Translations under genes and position numbers: made by a program
In this document: positions 47,701 to 57,110 of the stretch, piece after piece
Layout of the letters: every line of letters begins with the position of its first letter
Position numbering within the stretch: position 1 is the stretch's first letter
Assembly (NCBI GenBank): GCA_003252455.1
Contig: QKED01000043.1
Coordinates: 1 to 64,000 of the forward strand
Direction: 5' to 3'
Length of the DNA stretch: 64,000 bases
Source: Gammaproteobacteria bacterium
Lineage (GTDB): Bacteria > Pseudomonadota > Gammaproteobacteria > Thiohalomonadales > Thiohalomonadaceae
Notes under the pieces: model-generated
The model's database searches: none
The model's input: only the letters and a program-made list of their open reading frames with translations
Told to the model about the DNA's origin: nothing

Positions 47701-47729
47701 TTCTTAAAGGGTATTCGCGTTTCGGCCCG

Positions 47730-48062
47730 TCAGAGGGGCGTAAATTGCGCCTCGCCACTGCGCTTGTCGATGCGCACGCTGAGTTCGCAATAGGCCTCGT
47801 CGCACATCCCATTGCCCCCACTACAGGTGCAGCAGGCGATCACCTGCTGAAAGAAGACGCCCACGGCCACCTCGATCTGCTCGCCCTTATCCTCCACGCG
47901 GTTGACGATGATGCCCAGGTCCTTGTCCACCAGCTCGTTCCCCGCCTCGACCACGTGGGCGATGGGCAGCACGTCGCTGCGTAGCTGCTCCAGTTCGGCC
48001 TTGAGCGTGGCAGAGAAGGCGTCGCTGCCCCAGGCAGCGAGGGCGTTGGGAAGGGTGACCAT
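47730..48062 (-). CDS. Small Cys-rich conserved hypothetical protein
   Basis: A 110-residue protein with no signal peptide. The N-terminal half is helical (SATLKAELEQLRSDVLPIAHVVEAGNELVDKD). The C-terminal half is beta-rich and carries a cluster of five cysteines in ACCTCSGGNGMCDEAYCEL (CC-x-C-x6-C-x4-C pattern). That spacing could bind a metal or an iron-sulfur cluster. It lies between a CysQ-like gene and the LysR gene on the same strand. No family was recognised. The start at the ATG at 48062 is the first in frame that does not run into the next gene's sequence. Confidence 0.55.
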   Translation of the reverse strand: MVTLPNALAAWGSDAFSATLKAELEQLRSDVLPIAHVVEAGNELVDKDLGIIVNRVEDKGEQIEVAVGVFFQQVIACCTCSGGNGMCDEAYCELSVRIDKRSGEAQFTPL

Positions 48063-48114
48063 GGGGCGAATCCAGCGTGAGACGAAAAGGGCGGTCAGTT
48101 TACTGGATGGGCGG

Positions 48115-49005
48115 TCACGCTTCATCATGCGGGATGTACGCCTGCAGCCCTTCGGCCAGCTCAGGGGCGGAGGCGAACAGTAGACCACGCCGGTGCAGAT
48201 AGAGCGTATCGCACGGATTGAGGCGCAGGCGCTCGCCGGAGAAGTCTGTCGCCACCGCACCGAGTTCCGTCAGCAGGCAGGCCGTCGCGGCAACATCCCA
48301 GACACTCCCACCACCCGCTGTCGGCTTTGGGCGTTTGAAATAGAGCGCCGGGGCCCGCTCCGCCACCCAGCAGGCGTTCATCACGGCACCAGCGTCATGC
48401 ACCAAGTCGACGCCCGCTAGACCGAGGGCTGCGGCCCCCTGCCCCAGCCGCGCAACGACTGCGGCGAAATCCTCGGCCTCGGCCAACGAGCGGTCGCAGA
48501 TCAGGGTCAGCGGTCGAGAGCGCTGCGCTGTCCCGCTTGGTACTCGCCAGGGGTCGCCAGCGCGAGAGGCACCCTGCCCCCTCACAGCACGATAGAGCGT
48601 GCCGGTGCGCGGCTCGCACACCACACCGATGAGCGGGGTACCGTCGTGCGCGATCAAGGCGATGGAGACGGCGTAGCCCGGCTTCCCCTCGATGAACGCC
48701 AACGTGCCGTCGAGCGGGTCGATGCACCAGAAGGCCGCTTTGTGGTGACGGCTGCCGTCGTCCACCCGCTCCTCGCTGAGCAGGGCGAGGTCATCGCTGT
48801 AGAGGGTCGGGGTGAGACGGGCGAGGATCGCCGCCTGACTGGCGAGGTCCACCTGGGTGACCACCTGCGCGGCACGGCTACTACCGCCCGCTTTCTCCTC
48901 CACCTGCAAAGGCGCCTCGAAAGCGGCGATGAGTGCGGCAGCCTCGCGTGCCGCCTGTCCGGCCAGGTCGGCCAGTGCCGCGAGTCGTTCTGGGGTCAGA
49001 GGCAT
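48115..49005 (-). CDS. Inositol monophosphatase/CysQ-family phosphatase
   Basis: A 296-residue lithium-sensitive-type phosphatase. The metal-binding residues are visible as LLSEER, IDPLDGTLAF and SVWDVAATACLL, the three signature segments of the superfamily. CysQ (3'-phosphoadenosine 5'-phosphate nucleotidase) or an inositol-phosphatase role are both possible. The start ATG overlaps the stop of the upstream kinase-like gene (TGATG); a GTG three bases earlier would also serve. The coupling suggests related substrates. Confidence 0.8.
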   Translation of the reverse strand: MPLTPERLAALADLAGQAAREAAALIAAFEAPLQVEEKAGGSSRAAQVVTQVDLASQAAILARLTPTLYSDDLALLSEERVDDGSRHHKAAFWCIDPLDGTLAFIEGKPGYAVSIALIAHDGTPLIGVVCEPRTGTLYRAVRGQGASRAGDPWRVPSGTAQRSRPLTLICDRSLAEAEDFAAVVARLGQGAAALGLAGVDLVHDAGAVMNACWVAERAPALYFKRPKPTAGGGSVWDVAATACLLTELGAVATDFSGERLRLNPCDTLYLHRRGLLFASAPELAEGLQAYIPHDEA

Positions 49006-49988
49006 CACGCTCCCTCGCGCAGCTCGGCACAGACTTGGCGAGCGAGCCGCTCACTGTAGTCGTTGACCTTCCAGTGACCGGGGCTCCAGCCCTTGAGAAA
49101 GCGGTGAAAATCGCTCCAGGCCCAGGGGTAGAGGGCGCGCCACTCCTGCTCGACCGCGTCGGGATCGACCGCCACAGCGCGTCGTACCAGCGCCGCGCGG
49201 AGCAGAGAGAAATAGTCGTCGAGCAGCGCCTGCTCGTAGCGCTCACACTCCGCCTCGTGCAGGCAACTGCCGATGAAGTAGGCGAGGTCCTTCATGCCGC
49301 AACCACCACCCACATACTGGAAATCGACCGCCGCGACCCGCTCACCGCCCTCATCGAAACAGAAGTTGGCCAACTTGGCATCGCCGTGTACCAGGGTCTG
49401 ATAACGGGCTCCATTGAGCCGCCCATCGATGGCCGAGGCGGCGGCCTTCAGCTCGCCATCGGCGAGCGCAGCCAACTCGTCAGGGCGGGTGTCGAGGTGC
49501 CAATAGGTGCCGATCGGCCAGAGGCCCTCGGGCGCGACGCCCATAAATGTGGCGTGAAACCCCGCCAGCCACGCCAAGCAGGCGTGCATCTCACCCAGGC
49601 CTGCGCTGTGCAGACGTGCACTGTAACCAGCGGCGTCCAGGTCCTCGAAGACCATGAGGAACTCCTCTTCCCCCTCCTTTAGCGCGTAACAGCCGGGGAT
49701 ACGGCAATGCTCGTCACAGCGTGCGGCATAGTCGCGATACCAGTGGCTCTCCACATGGTAGGAGCGCACCTTGCGCTGGTGCGAGCGGTCCGTCGCCCAA
49801 CCGCGTGGGTGGTGGGCGCGGTCGGGCAACTGGACGTGTTTGATCACCACGCTGTCGCAGCACCCACCGCGCAGACCGTAGCGTACGATCTTGCCGTAGC
49901 CGCTCCAGAGCGACTGGATTTCTTCGATGGGGAAGATCGCCTCGGCGTTGCACGCCTGCTGGGCGATGGTCTGGAACTCTTGGTTCAT
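49005..49988 (-). CDS. Aminoglycoside/choline-kinase-fold protein (EcKinase/DUF1679-like)
   Basis: A 327-residue protein with the protein-kinase-like fold of small-molecule kinases: VVIKHVQLP (ATP Lys), [11 protein letters not shown] hinge, [14 protein letters not shown] (catalytic loop) and [18 protein letters not shown] (metal-binding D). Relatives phosphorylate alcohols such as choline or ecdysteroids; resistance to an aminoglycoside is not implied. It overlaps the phosphatase gene by 1 base. It is divergent from the Uma2 gene. Confidence 0.75.
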   Translation of the reverse strand: MNQEFQTIAQQACNAEAIFPIEEIQSLWSGYGKIVRYGLRGGCCDSVVIKHVQLPDRAHHPRGWATDRSHQRKVRSYHVESHWYRDYAARCDEHCRIPGCYALKEGEEEFLMVFEDLDAAGYSARLHSAGLGEMHACLAWLAGFHATFMGVAPEGLWPIGTYWHLDTRPDELAALADGELKAAASAIDGRLNGARYQTLVHGDAKLANFCFDEGGERVAAVDFQYVGGGCGMKDLAYFIGSCLHEAECERYEQALLDDYFSLLRAALVRRAVAVDPDAVEQEWRALYPWAWSDFHRFLKGWSPGHWKVNDYSERLARQVCAELREGA

Positions 49989-50084
49989 GGTCTTCGATGG
50001 TTAACACAGATAGCGCTAGTTTAACGTCAACGTGGTGGCCGTTCAGACGACTATCCTTAGCGCAGATGAAAAGCGGAATGGACC

Positions 50085-50651
50085 ATGCCCACTTCACAGC
50101 CCCGTCGCAACACCTATGCAGACCTGATGGAGCTGCCCGAGCACATCACCGGAGAGTTGATCGACGGCCAGCTCCACGCCTATCCCCGACCAGCGCCCAA
50201 GTACATCTGGGCGAGTTCCCATCTCGGTGCAGAGCTAGTGGGGCCATATCAGAAGCACCATGCAGGGCGTGAGGGCTGGTGGATCCTCGATCGCCCAGAG
50301 TTGCACCTGAACGGCAACGTCCTCGTCCCCGACCTCGCCGGATGGCGCCGCGAGCGCCTACCCAAACTCCCAGAAACCGCCTGGTTCGACTTCGCCCCCG
50401 ACTGGGTCTGCGAGGTGCTCTCCCCCTCCACTGCACGACTCGACCGTAGCGAGAAGATGCCACTCTACGCCGCCGCTGGCGTCAGTCACCTCTGGCTCAT
50501 CGACCCCGACCCGCGCACACTGGAGGTCTACCAGCGCCAAACGGATGGCCACTGGCTGTTGCTCACCACCCTCGCCGATGCCGCCGAGGTGTGCCAGCCG
50601 CCCTTCGACGCCACCACCTTCGATCTGACCGTACTCTGGCCCGACGAGTAG
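50085..50651 (+). CDS. Uma2-family (DUF820) PD-(D/E)xK nuclease-like protein
   Basis: A 188-residue protein with the family layout: GELIDGQLHAYPRPAPKYI near the N-terminus, LVPDLAGWRRE (catalytic Asp), DWVCEVLSPSTARLDRSEKMPLYAAAGVSHLWLIDP (catalytic Glu, Lys), and a C-terminal strand region. The family is abundant in cyanobacteria and some purple bacteria; its biological role is not established. No partner antitoxin or transposase is next to it. Confidence 0.85.
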   Translation: MPTSQPRRNTYADLMELPEHITGELIDGQLHAYPRPAPKYIWASSHLGAELVGPYQKHHAGREGWWILDRPELHLNGNVLVPDLAGWRRERLPKLPETAWFDFAPDWVCEVLSPSTARLDRSEKMPLYAAAGVSHLWLIDPDPRTLEVYQRQTDGHWLLLTTLADAAEVCQPPFDATTFDLTVLWPDE

Positions 50652-50781
50652 CTGTCGGTACGAACAACCCTCGGCCCAGCGGGATGCAGCACACGCCTCG
50701 GCTGGCGAGGTGCCACCCCCATCACAAGCCCCTCTCCTCCCACATGCTAGGCTCGACGCGAGTCCCACCAGGAGAGAGACC

Positions 50782-51264
50782 ATGCACAAGACCCTACTGC
50801 TCTGCGCCCTTGTCCTCAGCCTCGGCGCACCGACCAGCTTCGCCGCCAAGCCCGACCAGCACCCCGGCCACTCCGTCGGCGACGAGCTTCCTCCCGGCCA
50901 GGCGAAAAGGCAGGCCAATCAAGAGAAACACGCGCGCAAGGAGGCCGAAAAGGAGGCCAAACGCCGCGCCATGGGCCACCCCTGGTACCAAGAAGCGGGT
51001 GAGCAGGAGAAGTGGCACGCCGCTATGGAACGGGAGCAAGCCCGCATGAACGACACAGCGCGCGAGCGCTACGAGGCAGAGCGCCGCGCCGCCTGGGAGG
51101 CCGAGATGCAGCAACGTCGAGAGGATGCGATCAGCGAAGAGGCGCGCAAACTCTGGGAGCTGGAGTCCTACCGTGAAGAGAAGCTGCGCCAGATCGGGCG
51201 CGCCGGGGCCGAGGCGCTGTTCGACGAGGTGGCGGATCAGATCTTCGGGCAGGGTAGCCGTTAG
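50782..51264 (+). CDS. Secreted charged helical protein
   Basis: A 160-residue precursor with a signal peptide (MHKTLLLCALVLSLGAPTSFA) and a mature part rich in Glu, Lys, Arg and Ala predicted as a long helix or coiled coil (about 45-135, HARKEAEKEAKRRA, ERYEAERRAAWEAEMQQRRED). GGAGAGAG precedes the ATG. No known domain was recognised. It is probably periplasmic. It resembles short envelope-stress-type charged proteins only in composition. Confidence 0.6.
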   Translation: MHKTLLLCALVLSLGAPTSFAAKPDQHPGHSVGDELPPGQAKRQANQEKHARKEAEKEAKRRAMGHPWYQEAGEQEKWHAAMEREQARMNDTARERYEAERRAAWEAEMQQRREDAISEEARKLWELESYREEKLRQIGRAGAEALFDEVADQIFGQGSR

Positions 51265-51440
51265 CCTGCTTCATACCAATTCGCCATACCACTAACAGAA
51301 GAGTGCGGCGATGAACCCAGGCTCGGTGATTCTGCCCCCTGAAGTGGGCATACCAGGTAAAGGTCGTAAAGACACAGCTGCATATGAGCAGCACGGCCAC
51401 CATGAACACCGGAGGGTCTACCCATGACGGTGGTTGTGAA

Positions 51441-51463
51441 GGGGCAGAGCACAGCCCTGCCCC
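51441..51463 (-). terminator. Possible weak terminator after gcvPB
   Basis: A 7-bp GGGGCAG/CTGCCCC stem lies 9 bases after the gcvPB stop. There is no U-tract, so termination is uncertain. The wider gap 51265-51471 holds no convincing gene; a 39-codon frame near 51311 has no recognisable features. Confidence 0.3.
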
Positions 51464-51471
51464 GTCCCTGA

Positions 51472-52938
51472 TCAGCCCTGCTTGGCCTCCGGCTTCCACA
51501 CCAGATCCAACTCACGCGCCGCCTTGACATCATCCAGCCTGCGCACCGGCAGGGTGTGCGGCGCGCCCTTGAGCAGCTCCGGCTGCTCGACCATCTCCTG
51601 GGCGATGGCACTCAGTGCCGCGACGAAGGCGTCTAGGGTCTCGCGCTCCTCGGTCTCGGTGGGCTCGATGAGCAGGCACTCGGGCACCAGCAGCGGGAAG
51701 TAGGTGGTGGGTGCGTGGTGGCCGTAGTCGAGCAGGCGCTTGGCCACGTCCATGGCGCTGACGCCGAACTGCTTCTGCTCCCGCTTGAGGGTGACGATGA
51801 ACTCGTGGGTGGCACGACGTTCAGGGATGGCCATCTCGAACCCTGCGGTCTTGAGACGGGCCATCAGGTAGTTGGCGTTGAGCGTGGCGTACTCGGCGAT
51901 GCGGTGCATCCCCTCACGCCCCAGCATGCGCGCGTAGACGTAGGCACGCAGCAGGATGCCGACATTACCGGCGTGGGCGGAGAGGCGCCCGATGCTCTGC
52001 GGGCGATCCTCCTCGGTCAGCCAGCGGAAACGCCCACCCTCCTCGCCCACCATGGGGATAGGCAGGAAGGGGGCGAGGCGCTCGCTCACCGCCACCGGAC
52101 CGGCACCGGGGCCACCGCCACCGTGGGGGGTGGAGAAGGTCTTGTGCAGGTTGAGGTGGATCACATCGAAGCCCATGTCGCCCGGCTTCACCTTGCCGAG
52201 GATGGCGTTGAGATTGGCGCCGTCGTAATAGAGCAGACCACCTGCCGCGTGGACGATGGCGGCGATCTCTTTGATGCGCCGCTCGAAGACGCCAAGGGTG
52301 CTCGGGTTGGTGAGCATGATGCCAGCGGTCTGCGGGCCAACGGCGGCACGCAGCGCCTCGACATCCACGTCCCCCTGGTCGTTGGTGGGGATCTCACGCA
52401 CCTCGTAACCGCACATCACGGCGGTGGCCGGGTTGGTGCCGTGGGCCGCGTCGGGCACCAGGATCTCCGTGCGCGCGGTGTCGCCACGGGCGCCGTGGTA
52501 GGCGCGGATCATCGCCACCCCGGCAAACTCACCCTGGGCACCGGCCATGGGGGTGAGGGAGACACCGCCCTTCATGCCGGTGACGTCGCGCAGGATCTCC
52601 TGCAGGTCGTGCAGGCAGGCGAGCACGCCCTGACCGTGGCTCTCGGCGGGGGCCAGCGGATGGCGGCCCAGGAAGCCCGGCAACATGGCGAGGCTGTTGG
52701 AGCCGCGCGGGTTGTACTTCATGGTGCAGGAGCCGAGCGGGTAGAAGTGCGTGTCGATGGAGAAGTTCTTCTGCGACAGCTGGGTGTAGTGGCGCACGGC
52801 CTGGAGTTCGCTCACCTCGGGTAGGGCCGGGGCGGCCTTGCGGCGCAGCTCGGCGGGGATGTCGTCGTCACGCGCGGCGGTGGTGGTGAGCTGGACCCCG
52901 TTGACGCGGCCAGGGCGGGAGTGTTCGAAGATCAGCAT
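51472..52938 (-). CDS. gcvPB: Glycine dehydrogenase (decarboxylating) subunit 2 (P protein beta)
   Basis: The PLP-carrying half of a two-chain P protein (488 residues). The PLP lysine lies in [44 protein letters not shown] and [14 protein letters not shown] are also typical. With GcvPA it decarboxylates glycine and passes aminomethyl to lipoyl-GcvH. The ATG at 52938 follows the family; the 126 codons upstream run through an intergenic repeat and are not coding. It is last in the operon, 175 bases after gcvPA. Confidence 0.93.
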   Translation of the reverse strand: MLIFEHSRPGRVNGVQLTTTAARDDDIPAELRRKAAPALPEVSELQAVRHYTQLSQKNFSIDTHFYPLGSCTMKYNPRGSNSLAMLPGFLGRHPLAPAESHGQGVLACLHDLQEILRDVTGMKGGVSLTPMAGAQGEFAGVAMIRAYHGARGDTARTEILVPDAAHGTNPATAVMCGYEVREIPTNDQGDVDVEALRAAVGPQTAGIMLTNPSTLGVFERRIKEIAAIVHAAGGLLYYDGANLNAILGKVKPGDMGFDVIHLNLHKTFSTPHGGGGPGAGPVAVSERLAPFLPIPMVGEEGGRFRWLTEEDRPQSIGRLSAHAGNVGILLRAYVYARMLGREGMHRIAEYATLNANYLMARLKTAGFEMAIPERRATHEFIVTLKREQKQFGVSAMDVAKRLLDYGHHAPTTYFPLLVPECLLIEPTETEERETLDAFVAALSAIAQEMVEQPELLKGAPHTLPVRRLDDVKAARELDLVWKPEAKQG

Positions 52939-52966
52939 GGTGGTCTCATCCTGGAAGATTGGATTT

Positions 52967-53106
52967 GCCACGGAGGCACGGAGGACACGGAGTGGTATAT
53001 GTGTAACTCGGTGTCGGCGTGGCTCAGGGCACAAGGAAATGGGTGGTAGGGCGCGGATTATCAAAGAAGAGCCTTCTCTTCTCCGTGTCCTCCGTGCCTC
53101 CGTGGC
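52967..53106. repeat. 26-base perfect inverted repeat in the gcvPA-gcvPB gap
   Basis: Arms at 52967-52992 and 53081-53106 are exact reverse complements. They start GCCACGGAGGCACGGAGG and have a 9-base rhythm (CACGGAGGx). The 88-base interior has no gene. In RNA it would be a large hairpin within the gcv message. Similar CACRGAG-type repeats are familiar as dispersed intergenic repeats in many bacterial genomes. Confidence 0.85.
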
Positions 53107-53113
53107 GCATTCC

Positions 53114-54523
53114 TCAGAACGGGTTCTCCGCCGGTTTCAGACGGGTGCAGACCGGGCGGTCGAGGCGCCCGACGACGCGGGTCAGGTGGTGGACCAGATC
53201 GTCGATCTCCTCCTCGGTGCGCTTCTCGGTGGCACAGACCAGCAGGCAGTTCTCCAGCTCCGGGTAGTCACGACCCAGGTGGTAACCACCGAGCACCTCC
53301 TGCACCGCCAGGGCGCGCAGGGCGTCCTCGGCGGAGACCGGCAGGCGCACCACCAGCTCGTGGAAGTAGGGGCTGGTAAACACCGGCTCGACACCGCCGA
53401 TGGCCGTGAGCTTCTCGGCCAGGGTGCGGGTGTTGGCGTGGCTCGCCTGGGCCGCGCTGGTGAGCCCGGCGGGGCCCATCATGGCCATGTGGATGGTGGC
53501 GGCGGCGGCCATCAGCCCCTGGTTGGTGCAGATGTTGGAGGTCGCCTTGGAGCGGCGGATGTGCTGCTCACGGGCCTGCAGGGTGAGGGTGAAGCCGGGC
53601 TTGCCGTCGAGGTCGACGGTGCGCCCGACGATGCGCCCGGGCATCTGCCGCACGAGCGCCTGCTTGCAGGCGAGCAGGCCGAGGTAGGGGCCACCGGAGG
53701 AGAGCGGCAGACCGAGCGGCTGGCCCTCACCGCAGGCGATGTCGGCACCATTGGTGCCCCACGCGCCGGGCGGGGTGAGCAGGGTCATCGCCAGCGGGTT
53801 GACACAACCGACGACGATGGCGTTGTGTGCGTGGGCGGCGTCGGTGAGGGCGTCGACCAGTTCCAGCACGCCGAAGAAGTTGGGCTGCTGAATGACCATC
53901 GCGACGAAGGGCTCGGCCATCGCCTCTTCCAGGGCAACGGCGTCGATGCGCCCGCTCTCCGGGTCGTAGGCCACGTCCACCAGCTCGATGCCCTGGTTGC
54001 GCACGATGGTATCGACGGTGTCGCGATAGGCGGGGTGCAGGCTGCCCGGCACCAGCACGCGGGTCGACTTCACCTTGCGGTTGGCGCGCACCGCCATCAG
54101 CACCGCCTCGGCCAGCGCGGAGGCGCCGTCGTAGAGCGAGGCGTTGCTCACGTCCATGCCCATGAGGCTCGCGACCATGCTCTGGAATTCATACACCAGT
54201 TGCAGGGTGCCCTGACTCGCCTCGGCCTGATAGGGGGTGTAGGCGGAGTAGAACTCACCACGGGTCACCAGCTCCCACACCGCCGCCGGGATGTGGTGGT
54301 CGTAGGCACCGGCACCGATGAAGCAGACCGGCTCGCCGTCGCTGCTGGCGCGCATACGCATCAGCTTGCCGATGGCCGCCTCGCTCATGCCGGGCGGCAC
54401 GGCGTCGAGGCCACGGGCGCGCAGCTCGGCGGGGATCTCGTCGAACAGGCTGTCGATGTCGACCACGCCGATGGCGGCGAGCATCGCCTCCAGGTCGGCG
54501 GGGGTGTGGGGGATGAAGGGCAT
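53114..54523 (-). CDS. gcvPA: Glycine dehydrogenase (decarboxylating) subunit 1 (P protein alpha)
   Basis: The 469-residue partner of GcvPB. It opens with [20 protein letters not shown] and has [41 protein letters not shown]-like and [23 protein letters not shown] motifs, the diagnostic N-terminal P-protein pattern, without the PLP lysine. The two-chain P protein differs from the single-chain form of enterics. It starts 33 bases after gcvH. Confidence 0.95.
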   Translation of the reverse strand: MPFIPHTPADLEAMLAAIGVVDIDSLFDEIPAELRARGLDAVPPGMSEAAIGKLMRMRASSDGEPVCFIGAGAYDHHIPAAVWELVTRGEFYSAYTPYQAEASQGTLQLVYEFQSMVASLMGMDVSNASLYDGASALAEAVLMAVRANRKVKSTRVLVPGSLHPAYRDTVDTIVRNQGIELVDVAYDPESGRIDAVALEEAMAEPFVAMVIQQPNFFGVLELVDALTDAAHAHNAIVVGCVNPLAMTLLTPPGAWGTNGADIACGEGQPLGLPLSSGGPYLGLLACKQALVRQMPGRIVGRTVDLDGKPGFTLTLQAREQHIRRSKATSNICTNQGLMAAAATIHMAMMGPAGLTSAAQASHANTRTLAEKLTAIGGVEPVFTSPYFHELVVRLPVSAEDALRALAVQEVLGGYHLGRDYPELENCLLVCATEKRTEEEIDDLVHHLTRVVGRLDRPVCTRLKPAENPF

Positions 54524-54556
54524 GGGGCGTTCCTGCTGCGGGTGGGGAGGGGCGGC

Positions 54557-54940
54557 TTAGCCGTCGGCGTCGACGATGGCCTGGTAGGCCTCGGCGTCGA
54601 TCAGGCCGCTCATATCGTCGGCACTCATGCGCCACAGCCAGCCGTCGCCGTAGGGGTCCTGGTTGACCAGCTCGGGGGCGTCGACCACGGCGTCGTTGGC
54701 GGCGGTGACCACGCCGGCCAGGGGGGCGTAGACGTCGGAGGCGGCCTTCACCGACTCGACCACGGCGCACTCCTCCTCGGCGGCCAGCTCGCGCTCCACC
54801 TCGGGCAGCTCGATGAAGACCATGTCACCGAGCAGCTCTTGGGCGTGGTGGGTGATGCCGACGGTGACGGTGCCGTCACCCTCGTCGCGGACCCACTCGT
54901 GGGACTTGGTGTACTTGAGTTCAGCGGGGACGTTGCTCAT
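54557..54940 (-). CDS. gcvH: Glycine cleavage system H protein
   Basis: The 127-residue lipoyl carrier that shuttles aminomethyl between the P, T and L proteins. The lipoylated lysine is in [17 protein letters not shown] (about residue 64). Opening [10 protein letters not shown] and ending [10 protein letters not shown] are standard. It starts 82 bases after gcvT. Its lipoylation depends on LipA, encoded at the front of the same operon. Confidence 0.95.
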   Translation of the reverse strand: MSNVPAELKYTKSHEWVRDEGDGTVTVGITHHAQELLGDMVFIELPEVERELAAEEECAVVESVKAASDVYAPLAGVVTAANDAVVDAPELVNQDPYGDGWLWRMSADDMSGLIDAEAYQAIVDADG

Positions 54941-55022
54941 GGTAAAACTCCTTGGATGAAAGAGAGATGTTTGGAAAAAAAGGGCTGAACGCCTGGGCGG
55001 CAGAGGCCACCCAGGCGGTGAC

Positions 55023-56111
55023 TCAGGCGAGGCAGCTCTGGCCGTCGCGCACGAAGGGCGCAGCGACGATGCGCGCCGGGAGCAGCTTGCCACGGATGTC
55101 CACCTGGCAGTGTGACGCCTCGCCCACCGGGATGCGCGCCAGGGCGATGGCCACACCGAGGGTCGGGGAGAAGGTGCCGGAGGTGATCTCGCCCTCCCCG
55201 GCCCCCTCGACCACCACTCTCTGGTGGGCGCGCAGTACGCCCTTGCCTTCGAGTACCAGGCCGACCAGGCGCTGCTGCACACCCGTCGCCTGCTCCGCCT
55301 CCAGCGCGGCGCGACCGATGAAGTCGCGCCCCGCGTCCTTGAACCAGAGGGTCCAGGCGAGGCCGGAGATGAGCGGGCTGGTATTCTCGTCCATATCCTG
55401 CCCGTAGAGGTTCATGCCCGCCTCCAGGCGCAGGGTGTCGCGCGCGCCGAGACCGGCGGGGAGCACACCGGCGTCGAGCAGGCGCTGCCAGAGGCCGGGG
55501 GCCTCGTGGGCCGGGAGCATGATCTCGTAGCCATCCTCGCCGGTGTAGCCGGTGCGACCGATGAAGGTCATGCCATCCACATTGTGGGCGTAGAAGCGGC
55601 CCAGGGCGGTGAGCGCCTCGGCCTGTTCGGGCAGCACGGCATGCACCTTGGCGCGCGCCTCGGGGCCCTGCACGGCGATCATCGCCAGCTCACGGCGCGG
55701 CTCGATGCTCACGGCGAAGCCCTCGGCCTGCAGCTGCATCCAGGCGATGTCCTTATCGGCGGTCCCGGCGTTGACCACGATGCGCACCCACTCGGGCTCC
55801 ATGTAGTAGACGATGAGGTCGTCGATCACCCCGCCCTCGGGGTTGAGCATGCAGCTGTAGAGCGCCTTGCCGGACTGGGTCAGGCGCGCCACGTCGTTGG
55901 CCAGCAGGCGGCGCAGGAAGGGGATGGTGCCGCTGCCGTTCACGTCCACCACGCACATGTGCGAGACGTCGAACATGCCCGCCGCGCGGCGCACCAGGTG
56001 GTGCTCCTCGATCTGCGAGCCGTAGTTGACCGGCATCTCCCAGCCGCCGAAGTCGACCATGCGCGCACCGGCGTCCACATGGCTCTGAAACAGGGGGGTG
56101 CGTTTGAGCAT
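55023..56111 (-). CDS. gcvT: Glycine cleavage system T protein (aminomethyltransferase)
   Basis: A tetrahydrofolate-dependent enzyme of 362 residues that releases ammonia and makes 5,10-methylene-THF. The opening [54 protein letters not shown] and the C-terminal barrel domain ([21 protein letters not shown]) are clear. It starts 25 bases after lipA. Confidence 0.95.
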   Translation of the reverse strand: MLKRTPLFQSHVDAGARMVDFGGWEMPVNYGSQIEEHHLVRRAAGMFDVSHMCVVDVNGSGTIPFLRRLLANDVARLTQSGKALYSCMLNPEGGVIDDLIVYYMEPEWVRIVVNAGTADKDIAWMQLQAEGFAVSIEPRRELAMIAVQGPEARAKVHAVLPEQAEALTALGRFYAHNVDGMTFIGRTGYTGEDGYEIMLPAHEAPGLWQRLLDAGVLPAGLGARDTLRLEAGMNLYGQDMDENTSPLISGLAWTLWFKDAGRDFIGRAALEAEQATGVQQRLVGLVLEGKGVLRAHQRVVVEGAGEGEITSGTFSPTLGVAIALARIPVGEASHCQVDIRGKLLPARIVAAPFVRDGQSCLA

Positions 56112-56136
56112 CGTGAGGTTCCTTAAAAGTGTGAAA

Positions 56137-57027
56137 TCAGCTTTCGGCGTGGTAGGAGCTGCGCACCATGGCGCCGGACTTGACCCAGGTGAAGCCGAGG
56201 GCCTTCGCCTCGTCGGCGTAGTCGGCGAACTGCTCGGGGGTCAGGTACTCGCGCACCGGCAGGTGGTGGCGGGTGGGGCGCAGGTATTGGCCCAGGGCGA
56301 GGCGGGTGACGCCGACGGCGCGTAGATCGCCGAGCACGCCGAGCACCTGTTCGCGGCTCTCACCCAGGCCGAGCATCAGCGAGGACTTGGCCTCGCAGCG
56401 CGGGTCGGCAGCGGCCAGGCGCAGCAGCTCCAGTGAGCGCGGGTACTTGGCGCCCTTGCGCACGCGCTGGTAGAGGTCGGGCACCGTCTCGACGTTGTGG
56501 CCGAAGACCAGTGTGGTGCCGGGCAGCAGCGCATCAAGGATGGCGGCCACGGCAGCGGGCTGGTCTTGGCGAAAGTCGGGGGTGAGCAGCTCGATGCCGA
56601 GATCGGCGCGGCGCGCCTGGAGTTCGCGCACACTGGCGGCGAACTGAGCGGCGCCGCCATCGGGCAGGTCGTCGCGGTTGACCGAGGTGAGCACCACGTA
56701 GTCGAGCCCCATCTCGGCCACCGCCTCGGCCAGGCGGCGCGGCTCGTCGGGGTCGGCGGCCTCGGGGCGCCCGGTGGCCACGGCGCAGAAGCCGCAGGCG
56801 CGGGTGCAGGTGTCGCCGAGGAGCATGAAGGTGGCGGTGCCGCGCCCCCAGCACTCGCCGCGATTGGGGCAGCGCGCCTCCTCGCAGACGGTGTTGAGGC
56901 GCTGGCGCTGCACCAGACGGGCGGTGTCGCCGTAGTCGCCATTGGCCAGCGATTGGCGCACCCAGGGCGGCATGCGCGAGACGTTGGCCTCGGCGGAGTG
57001 ATCGAAGACGGGGATGTGTACGGGCAT
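56137..57027 (-). CDS. lipA: Lipoyl synthase
   Basis: A radical SAM enzyme (296 residues) that inserts two sulfurs into octanoyl groups on proteins such as GcvH. Both iron-sulfur motifs are seen: the auxiliary [12 protein letters not shown] (about 48-59) and the SAM-cluster CTRACGFC, plus the C-terminal RSSY serine ligand. The ATG at 57027 has GGAG upstream; the longer frame runs into the riboswitch. It is the first gene after the glycine riboswitch, which is an unusual place for lipA. A lipB gene is not nearby. Confidence 0.93.
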   Translation of the reverse strand: MPVHIPVFDHSAEANVSRMPPWVRQSLANGDYGDTARLVQRQRLNTVCEEARCPNRGECWGRGTATFMLLGDTCTRACGFCAVATGRPEAADPDEPRRLAEAVAEMGLDYVVLTSVNRDDLPDGGAAQFAASVRELQARRADLGIELLTPDFRQDQPAAVAAILDALLPGTTLVFGHNVETVPDLYQRVRKGAKYPRSLELLRLAAADPRCEAKSSLMLGLGESREQVLGVLGDLRAVGVTRLALGQYLRPTRHHLPVREYLTPEQFADYADEAKALGFTWVKSGAMVRSSYHAES

Positions 57028-57063
57028 AGATTGGCTCCGGTAACCTGAAACGCGCCAAAACGC

Positions 57064-57110
57064 AAAAAGGGGCGACCGGGGTCCGTGCGCGGCACGGCCC
57101 GATCGCCCCT
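57064..57110 (-). terminator. Intrinsic terminator in the glycine riboswitch leader
   Basis: A 12-base GC-rich arm pairs with its partner across an inner CCGTGC/GCACGG hairpin, followed on the minus strand by UUUUU. It lies directly after the second aptamer and 37 bases before the lipA ATG, so it is the probable expression platform that glycine binding would prevent from forming. Confidence 0.8.

Noticed and set aside
49005-49988. Aminoglycoside resistance gene
   Set aside because: The fold is shared by many small-molecule kinases; sequence features resemble EcKinase/choline-kinase-like proteins and give no evidence for antibiotic modification.
51311-51430. 39-codon frame between the secreted charged protein and gcvPB
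   Set aside because: No ribosome-binding site, no motif and no conserved context.
52838-54988. Plus-strand open frame of about 716 codons opposite gcvPA/gcvPB/gcvH
   Set aside because: It is an antisense shadow of G+C-rich genes: composition is His/Gly/Val/Glu-rich and low in complexity, with no domain. The minus-strand proteins are unmistakable.
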